Below are positions 59,086 to 64,000 of a DNA stretch of 64,000 nt, one piece after another (the first letter of the stretch is position 1; each line of letters begins with the position of its first letter). The notes below the pieces were generated by a model, which saw nothing but the letters and a program-made list of their open reading frames with translations, was not told the DNA's origin and did not search any database. The translations under genes were made by a program, and so were the position numbers. This DNA comes from Betaproteobacteria bacterium (GTDB lineage Bacteria > Pseudomonadota > Gammaproteobacteria > Burkholderiales > Burkholderiaceae). Location: contig RFMZ01000213.1 in NCBI GenBank assembly GCA_009927445.1, positions 1 through 64,000 of the forward strand. The letters run 5' to 3'.

Positions 59086-60203
59086 TGCCGATCTCCCTGT
59101 ACATATTGTAATACTGCCGTTTCATTAAATTCAAACCCAAGGCCTGGTGTTTGATGCAAAATCAAGTCGCCGTTTTCAAAACCCAGTTGCTTATTAATTA
59201 GGCGCCGAAAATTCAGTACTTGGTCATCCGTAAAATATTCCACAAAGCGCGCATTGGAAGTAGCCGCAACTAAGGGCGCATGTAAATCATGGAACCAGTG
59301 CGGACAGACGGTAACTCCTTTAGCTGCTGCGTAGGAGGCGATTTTGCGCCATTCTGTGATGCCGCCACATACCGCAGCGTCCGTTTGTAAAATTTCACAG
59401 GCTTCGGACTCAAGCAGTTCACGGTGACGCCAACGTCCAGCTTCGATTTCGCCGGTAGCCACAGTAATGGATGTTCGGCTTGCTAGGCGGGCGTGTAAAT
59501 CTATTGCATCTGGCGAGAAAGGTTCTTCTATCCAGTAAGGATTATATTGCTCGAACCGCTTGATATATTCCATGGCAGTTGGTAAATCATGCCAAGCGTT
59601 ATTTGCATCCAATGTTACGATGATATCGTCACCCACCGCGTCGCGCACCGCTCGTAGGCGCTCTTCTTCTTCCCGGGGAGAAAGTCGACCAGTTTTCATT
59701 TTTACAGCTCTAAAACCTTTGGCTACGTAGGAAAGCATCTCTTTAGCAAGGTGTGAGGGGGTTTTCCCATCAAGGTAATAACCACCACTAGCGTAAGCTG
59801 GAACACGATCATTGACGACGGCGCCTAGGTAGTGATGCAGCGGTAATTGAGCCGCACGCGCGTTCATATCCCAAATGGCATTATCCAGAATAGAGATTGC
59901 GCGCATGACTGAACCTGCTCGACCTTGCAACAGCGACTCAGCATACATTTCTTCCCACAGGCCTGCACTGCGATGACTTTCTTGACCAATTAGTTTTGGA
60001 GCTAGGAGTTGCTCGACGGCCACTTTAGTAATAGCTCCTGCGGCACTACCAACGTAGCAAAAGCCGATACCCTGAACACCATCCACATTACTCACTTTGA
60101 CTAGGCAGTAGTGTCTTTCATGGACCGTTCTAGTTGAAAAAGAAGTGATTTGATCGAGGGGGATACTAACGTGTGCAACTTCAATCGATTGAATTTTTGA
60201 CAT
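59067..60203 (-). CDS. Mandelate racemase/muconate lactonizing-type enzyme
   Basis: This 378-residue protein is a member of the enolase superfamily, mandelate racemase subgroup. It has the acid/base KMKTG (second Lys of a KxK motif), metal ligands in TLDANNAW, WIEEPFSP and ATGEIEAG, and the catalytic pair around LQTDAAVCGG and CPHWFHD. Such enzymes dehydrate or racemise sugar acids and related hydroxyacids. It is the middle gene of the SMP-30/GntR/racemase/Ldh operon. The exact substrate cannot be inferred from the sequence. Confidence 0.87.
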   Translation of the reverse strand: MSKIQSIEVAHVSIPLDQITSFSTRTVHERHYCLVKVSNVDGVQGIGFCYVGSAAGAITKVAVEQLLAPKLIGQESHRSAGLWEEMYAESLLQGRAGSVMRAISILDNAIWDMNARAAQLPLHHYLGAVVNDRVPAYASGGYYLDGKTPSHLAKEMLSYVAKGFRAVKMKTGRLSPREEEERLRAVRDAVGDDIIVTLDANNAWHDLPTAMEYIKRFEQYNPYWIEEPFSPDAIDLHARLASRTSITVATGEIEAGRWRHRELLESEACEILQTDAAVCGGITEWRKIASYAAAKGVTVCPHWFHDLHAPLVAATSNARFVEYFTDDQVLNFRRLINKQLGFENGDLILHQTPGLGFEFNETAVLQYVQGDRQWTTII

Positions 60204-60215
60204 AATTTTTGTTAG

Positions 60216-60953
60216 TTAATTTTCATGATGAGGAGTACTTCTTAAATTCATTTTGAATGTATAGCGATTTTCGGGATGTTGTGTGACTGAAATTTCAAAG
60301 GGGTTACCATCTTTATCAAAGTATCGCCTCACAACCACTAAACTAGGAGCACCAACCGCGACACCTAATAACTCAGCATGTTTTTTTGAAAAGCTTGAAG
60401 CATGAATTTCTACCTCCGCTTGAGCGATACTAATGCCAAAATGTTCTTCTATTTGAGCATAGACCATCGCATGCGAGTGCTCATTCAAATTGGTTAGTTT
60501 AGCAAAGTGTTGCAACATATAAATATCGGTCCAAGCTAGGCGAAGGTTCGATTCTTCTTCTAAGCGAACTGCGCCGATATGATACCAAGCAGAGCCAATT
60601 GGTGCTTGCAAAATACGTTGTAAGGATTCATCGCATTCGATATATTCTTCGATATGATTTTGTCGATACGTGTTGCGGGGGTAATTGAGTATTTCCCCTA
60701 AAGAGTTAAAGCTTTGACTGAACCTGCGAGGTTGCGACTTAGAAATAACCTTGGTTGGAGCACCTTGTTGGCGATGAATATGTCCGCTATCTTGCAGCGA
60801 CTTGAGGGCGTGTCGAACAGTTTGGCGACTAACTCCGAGGTCATTGCATAAATATTGTTCGGACGGTAGATTCTCACCTACCGCCCAAACGCCCGACTGG
60901 ATTTTATGCAAAAGATTTTGAGTAATTTGTCGATAAAGAACGGGACGCTTCAT
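60216..60953 (-). CDS. GntR-family (HutC/UTRA type) transcription regulator
   Basis: This 245-residue protein has an N-terminal winged helix (YRQITQNLLHKIQSGVWAVGENLPSEQYL and DLGVSRQTVRHALKSL) and a C-terminal UTRA ligand-binding domain (HASSFSKKHAELLGVAVGAPSLVVVRRYF). It lies between the SMP-30 gene and the racemase-type gene on the same strand and very likely controls this operon and the divergent one. Two related palindromes in the divergent promoter region (61904-61921, 62032-62053) have the AACTTGTT half-site arrangement expected for such regulators. Confidence 0.88.
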   Translation of the reverse strand: MKRPVLYRQITQNLLHKIQSGVWAVGENLPSEQYLCNDLGVSRQTVRHALKSLQDSGHIHRQQGAPTKVISKSQPRRFSQSFNSLGEILNYPRNTYRQNHIEEYIECDESLQRILQAPIGSAWYHIGAVRLEEESNLRLAWTDIYMLQHFAKLTNLNEHSHAMVYAQIEEHFGISIAQAEVEIHASSFSKKHAELLGVAVGAPSLVVVRRYFDKDGNPFEISVTQHPENRYTFKMNLRSTPHHEN

Positions 60954-60962
60954 CCTAGGTAA

Positions 60963-61889
60963 TTAGCTCAAACCAAACATTTTTTTACCTGCGACTGGGA
61001 GGCGGGCTTTGAGAATATCCCCTGACATGGATTCAGTAATATATAAATCCTTGCCATCAGGTCCTCCAAAACACAGATTTGCTAGGTGATGATGATGTTT
61101 GTTTTCAGAGTAAACCAAATGGGTTGGTAGCATATTGCTATCGAAACGCCAAATACCAACGCCTAGATGACAAACGAGTAGACCATTCTCGCTATCCATT
61201 TCAATACCGTCTGGGCCTGCTGCACCACCTGAAAGTTGAATTGCTACCCCTGTCTTAGAGACTGAGCCGTCTGCCATTAAGGGCAGACGCCAGATTTGTT
61301 GAGAACGAGTTACTGCCACGTAGACATGTTTTTCAGTAGTGCTAAGCGTAATACCATTTGGGCTTGGAACATTTAAAGCTAGTCGATCTAATTGACCGTT
61401 AGCGCGCAGGCGAAAAACTCTTCCAGTGGGATCGGCAATACCAGTTTGACCTTGGTCAGTGAAATATAAATCGCCATTAGAGGCGAAATGCAGATCATTT
61501 AAACCTTTAAAGGCTTCGCTATACATAGAGCCTAAGATGGTTTCAATTTTTCCTGTTTGAGTATCTAAACTTAAGAGCCCCATTTTGTAGTCACAGATAA
61601 ATGCTCGACCATCTTTGTGAAACTTGAGGCCATTCGGCCAGCCATCATATTGTGTAATGAGTTCCCATTCGCCTTTAGTTGAGATACGAAAAATTCGACC
61701 GTATGGGATATCAACAAACCATAAATTACCTTCTCTATCGAAGGACGGACCTTCTAAAAAACATTCGATCTCTGCACCCTGGCGGTTGGGATCTGCCCAG
61801 GAAGTGCGCTTGGGGTTACGAAACTTGGCTGGCATAGACATAAACGGCTCAGCTTTAATTAATTCAACTGGTTGAAATGGATTAAACAT
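60963..61889 (-). CDS. SMP-30/gluconolactonase-family protein
   Basis: This 308-residue protein has a six-bladed beta-propeller pattern with the metal-site markers of the family: FLEGPSFDREGNLWFVDIPYG near residue 46, NDLHFASNGDLYFTDQG near 150 and PDGIEMDSENG near 225. Members hydrolyse sugar lactones, which fits an operon with a sugar-acid type racemase or dehydratase and a hydroxyacid dehydrogenase. AGGAGC lies before the ATG at 61889, and a regulator palindrome ends about 15 bases upstream. Confidence 0.86.
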   Translation of the reverse strand: MFNPFQPVELIKAEPFMSMPAKFRNPKRTSWADPNRQGAEIECFLEGPSFDREGNLWFVDIPYGRIFRISTKGEWELITQYDGWPNGLKFHKDGRAFICDYKMGLLSLDTQTGKIETILGSMYSEAFKGLNDLHFASNGDLYFTDQGQTGIADPTGRVFRLRANGQLDRLALNVPSPNGITLSTTEKHVYVAVTRSQQIWRLPLMADGSVSKTGVAIQLSGGAAGPDGIEMDSENGLLVCHLGVGIWRFDSNMLPTHLVYSENKHHHHLANLCFGGPDGKDLYITESMSGDILKARLPVAGKKMFGLS

Positions 61890-61903
61890 CGGTAATAGCT
61901 CCT

Positions 61904-61921
61904 AACTTGTTCGAACATGTT
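61904..61921. promoter_or_regulatory. GntR-type operator 1 (SMP-30 side)
   Basis: AACTTGTTCGAACATGTT is a near-perfect inverted repeat (one mismatched pair). It shares the arms AACTTGTT and AACA-GTT with the palindrome at 62032-62053. It sits just upstream of the SMP-30 ribosome binding site. The UTRA-type regulator at 60216-60953 is the obvious candidate ligand. Confidence 0.6.
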
Positions 61922-62031
61922 TAAAGAAACAACAGTAAAAGATTTTTTTACTATTTTGGTAATTAGGTTTTACCCTAAATTACAGTCATTCTAATACTTA
62001 TTGGTTTAGAATAAGCAGGAAGATATGTATT

Positions 62032-62053
62032 AAAACTTGTTATAACAAGTTTT
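62032..62053. promoter_or_regulatory. GntR-type operator 2 (dehydrogenase side)
   Basis: This is a perfect 22-base palindrome with half AAAACTTGTTA, only 15 bases before the start codon of the divergent acyl-CoA dehydrogenase-type gene. With the site at 61904 it flanks the divergent promoter region, suggesting one regulator for both directions. Confidence 0.65.
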
Positions 62054-62067
62054 TTATGGAGGCAAAC

Positions 62068-62994
62068 ATGAAACAAGTAGTCGTAGTCGGGACTGGCATT
62101 ATGGCAGTAGGCATTGCAGCGGGTTTTTTAGCAACTAGCCACCAGGTGATTCTCCTAGGCAGAACTCAAAGCAGGGCAAAAGAGCAAGAGGTGGAAATCC
62201 TTGCTTTAACTAAAACGATGAATCCAGACTGGGAAGCCTCTGGGGCGAAGCTAGTAACGGGCGAAATAGCTAGTTGGGCAGACTGGTCCGAGGTAATTTG
62301 GGTGATTGAAACGATTAAAGAGGACATGCAACTTAAGCAAGAGTTATTTGCATCTTTAGATCAGCGTGTCCCAGAACATATTCCGATTGGTAGCAATAGC
62401 TCAGGATTTCCAATTTCTAAAATATCGGCTGGCTTAAAAACGGCCCATCGTATGTTTAATGCGCATTACTTTATGCCAGCACATATTGTGCCTTTGGTAG
62501 AAGTGGTGCTTGGTGAAAAATCGGATCCGGTGATGGGAGAGCAGGTTTGTCAGTTATATCGCCAGGCTAAGAAAAAACCAGTTTTAGTACGCAAGGATAT
62601 TCCCGGGTTTCTAGCCAATCGGATTCAGCATGCACTGATGAGGGAGGCTTTATCATTGGTACAAGACGGCATTGCTACGCCGGATGATATCGATACTGCG
62701 GTGCGCTATAGTTTTGGATTTCGGTATGCGGCAGTTGGTCCTATGACGCAGAAAGAAATTAGTGGTTGGGAGGGGATGGCTGGTGCATCGGTTGAAATTT
62801 GGCCTTCTTTATATACCAATCCGAACCTACAGCCTTGTGTTGCTCAAATGATTGAACAGGGCAAGTATGGTATGAAATCTAAAGAGGGTTTTAGGAAGTG
62901 GAGTGATACCGAGATGGCACAGATGCGGCACAAATATAATGTCCGTTTAAAAGCAGCTTTTGATGTTTTACAAGTAGAGCCTGATGAGAATTAA
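62068..62994 (+). CDS. 3-hydroxyacyl-CoA dehydrogenase-type oxidoreductase
   Basis: This 308-residue protein starts at the ATG at 62068, because GGAGG lies directly before it; the ATG at 62056 contains that ribosome binding site. It has a Rossmann motif VVGTGIMAVGIAAGFL, the NAD-domain block SNSSGFPISKIS, and the catalytic-His region MFNAHYFMPAHIVPLVEVV, followed by the C-terminal helical domain (KDIPGFLANRIQHALMREAL). The family oxidises 3-hydroxyacyl or related substrates with NAD. It is followed by an enoyl-CoA hydratase and a CoA-transferase start, suggesting a CoA-dependent degradation route. Confidence 0.87.
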   Translation: MKQVVVVGTGIMAVGIAAGFLATSHQVILLGRTQSRAKEQEVEILALTKTMNPDWEASGAKLVTGEIASWADWSEVIWVIETIKEDMQLKQELFASLDQRVPEHIPIGSNSSGFPISKISAGLKTAHRMFNAHYFMPAHIVPLVEVVLGEKSDPVMGEQVCQLYRQAKKKPVLVRKDIPGFLANRIQHALMREALSLVQDGIATPDDIDTAVRYSFGFRYAAVGPMTQKEISGWEGMAGASVEIWPSLYTNPNLQPCVAQMIEQGKYGMKSKEGFRKWSDTEMAQMRHKYNVRLKAAFDVLQVEPDEN

Positions 62995-63042
62995 ATTGGC
63001 TCATTTTTTTAGTCGTTTTATTATTTTTTACATGGAGCAAAT

Positions 63043-63921
63043 ATGGCTGTAGATCAAGGAAGACAATATAAAGATATCTTATTTGAAGTGAAGGACCAAG
63101 TTGCTTGGATCACGATTAATCGACCACGTGTGTTGAATGCTTTTCGTGAGCAGACTTTAGATGAAATGATTGAGGCGGTCAAGTTAACTCGAGAAGACCC
63201 ATCCATTGCCTGTATCGTTTTTAGAGGTGCTGGTGATCGGGCTTTCTCTGCTGGCGGTGATTTCTATGCCATGAAACGATTAACCTTTACAAATGGCTCT
63301 ATGTGGAATGACCGCATGCTTGGTTTAGCAATGGCTATCCGTGGCGTGCCAATTCCTGCGATTGCCATGGTCAATGGCTGGTGTGTCGGTGGTGGTCATG
63401 AGTTGGCTTTATGGTGCGACTTAGTGATCGGTTCGGAGAAGTCTATGTTTGGTCAGACTGGCGCTAAAGTAGGTGCTTGTCCAACAGTTGGCGCAACGCA
63501 ATATCTGCCGAGAATTGTTGGTGAGCGAATAGCCCGTGAGATGATTTTCTTAGCGAAGCGTTTTGATGCTAAAGAAGCAGAAAGAATTGGTTTAATTAAT
63601 AAATGTGTACCAGAAGAAAAACTTATGGAAGAGACTCTTGCTTGGTGTGAAAACATCAAGAGTAATAGTTCACAAACTATTCGGATGACAAAGAAGAGTT
63701 TGAATTTTGAATCAGATCAACTTTATGCATCATGGCAACATGGCATGGAATTATTAGCCTACGTCTGGGGATCTGAAGAAAGTCTGGAGGGGATGAATGC
63801 CTTCTTAGAAGGTCGCAAACCGGACTTCCAAAAATTCCGCCTCAAAAACAAAGCAGCATTAGAAGACTATATGGATGGCTTTCATAAAAATCTCAATGCT
63901 CCACCGGATATGCGTGATTAA
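63043..63921 (+). CDS. Enoyl-CoA hydratase/isomerase family protein
   Basis: This is a 292-residue crotonase-fold protein. Family markers are ITINRPRVLNAFREQTLDEM, the oxyanion-hole segment GAGDRAFSAGGDFYAM and the second one MVNGWCVGGGHELALWCDLVI, with FGQTGAKVGACP following. The length, slightly above 260, and the FGQTGAKVG block resemble naphthoyl- or cyclohexanecarboxyl-type ring-processing members, but this cannot be decided. A GGAGC ribosome binding site precedes the ATG. It lies 48 bases after the dehydrogenase gene. Confidence 0.87.
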   Translation: MAVDQGRQYKDILFEVKDQVAWITINRPRVLNAFREQTLDEMIEAVKLTREDPSIACIVFRGAGDRAFSAGGDFYAMKRLTFTNGSMWNDRMLGLAMAIRGVPIPAIAMVNGWCVGGGHELALWCDLVIGSEKSMFGQTGAKVGACPTVGATQYLPRIVGERIAREMIFLAKRFDAKEAERIGLINKCVPEEKLMEETLAWCENIKSNSSQTIRMTKKSLNFESDQLYASWQHGMELLAYVWGSEESLEGMNAFLEGRKPDFQKFRLKNKAALEDYMDGFHKNLNAPPDMRD

Positions 63922-63926
63922 TAGTG

Positions 63927-64000
63927 ATGTCATCAAATCAGGTAAATCAGCTCCTGCAATCTTCGACTAGTGAAGGCGCTTTAACTGGGTTTAAAGTGCT
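63927..64000 (+). CDS. CaiB/BaiF-type CoA-transferase, N-terminal start only
   Basis: An open frame from the ATG at 63927 (or GTG at 63924) runs off the window. The visible residues MSSNQVNQLLQSSTSEGALT end in TGFKVL, a typical beginning of type III CoA-transferases, which continue with DLSxxxAGP. The call rests on this short match and on the neighbouring acyl-CoA genes. Confidence 0.45.
   Translation, partial: MSSNQVNQLLQSSTSEGALTGFKV

Overview
The window is dominated by an essentially complete photosynthesis gene cluster (PGC) for bacteriochlorophyll a and spheroidenone-type carotenoids. It runs from about 3.6 kb to 58 kb and lies in a visibly AT-rich proteobacterial chromosome. Three things point to an aerobic anoxygenic phototroph of the Burkholderiales, most like freshwater Polynucleobacter or Limnohabitans relatives: the gene order, the oxygen-dependent cyclase AcsF with no bchE, and the glutamyl-tRNA route to heme (hemA of the C5 type). 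The organism assignment is inference from family knowledge. No LH2 genes (pucBA), pufX, integrase, tRNA, insertion sequence or CRISPR array was seen.

Layout. 1-3.5 kb: the tail of a 3-hydroxyisobutyrate dehydrogenase-like gene, selU, an MFS transporter and a cupin protein. 3.6-6.4 kb: bchI-bchD. 6.4-14.4 kb (minus strand): bchO followed by a full cytochrome c maturation operon ccmABCDEFGHI, with bchO overlapping ccmA. 14.4-25.6 kb: a small membrane-protein ORF, crtE-crtF, bchC-X-Y-Z, then pufB, an extra 73-residue membrane-protein gene, pufA, pufL, pufM and pufC, closed by a terminator. 25.6-33.4 kb: crtI-crtB, an AerR/PpaA-type B12-domain regulator (minus) and the divergent bchH. 33.4-38.9 kb (minus): ppsR-crtA-crtD-crtC, and upstream of them a second AerR/PpaA-type gene. 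39.2-49.8 kb: bchF-N-B-L-M, lhaA, puhA-B-C, a small PGC gene, acsF and puhE. 49.8-58 kb: ispH, bchG, a BCD-family transporter, bchP, tspO, hemA and dxs. 58-64 kb: an unrelated catabolic region (Ldh-type dehydrogenase, mandelate racemase-type enzyme, GntR regulator, SMP-30 protein; divergent acyl-CoA enzymes).

How it works together. bchIDH, bchM, acsF, bchNBL, bchF, bchXYZ, bchC, bchG and bchP carry protoporphyrin IX to phytylated bacteriochlorophyll a. crtE, crtB, crtI, crtC, crtD, crtF and crtA make spheroidenone. pufLM, puhA, pufBA and pufC form the RC-LH1 complex, assembled with lhaA and puhBCE. hemA, dxs and ispH would boost precursor supply, and ccm would mature the tetraheme PufC. Control is visible in the DNA: TGT-N12-ACA operators for PpsR/CrtJ lie before crtE, bchC, bchH, bchF and bchG, the repressor gene ppsR is in the cluster, and two B12-domain antirepressor-like genes each sit divergent to a bch operator.

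Caveat. Five genes (selU, bchH, crtD, lhaA, bchP) carry single-base indels in short homopolymer runs, with the conserved protein continuing in the shifted frame. This looks more like sequencing error than gene decay, but it cannot be settled from the sequence alone.
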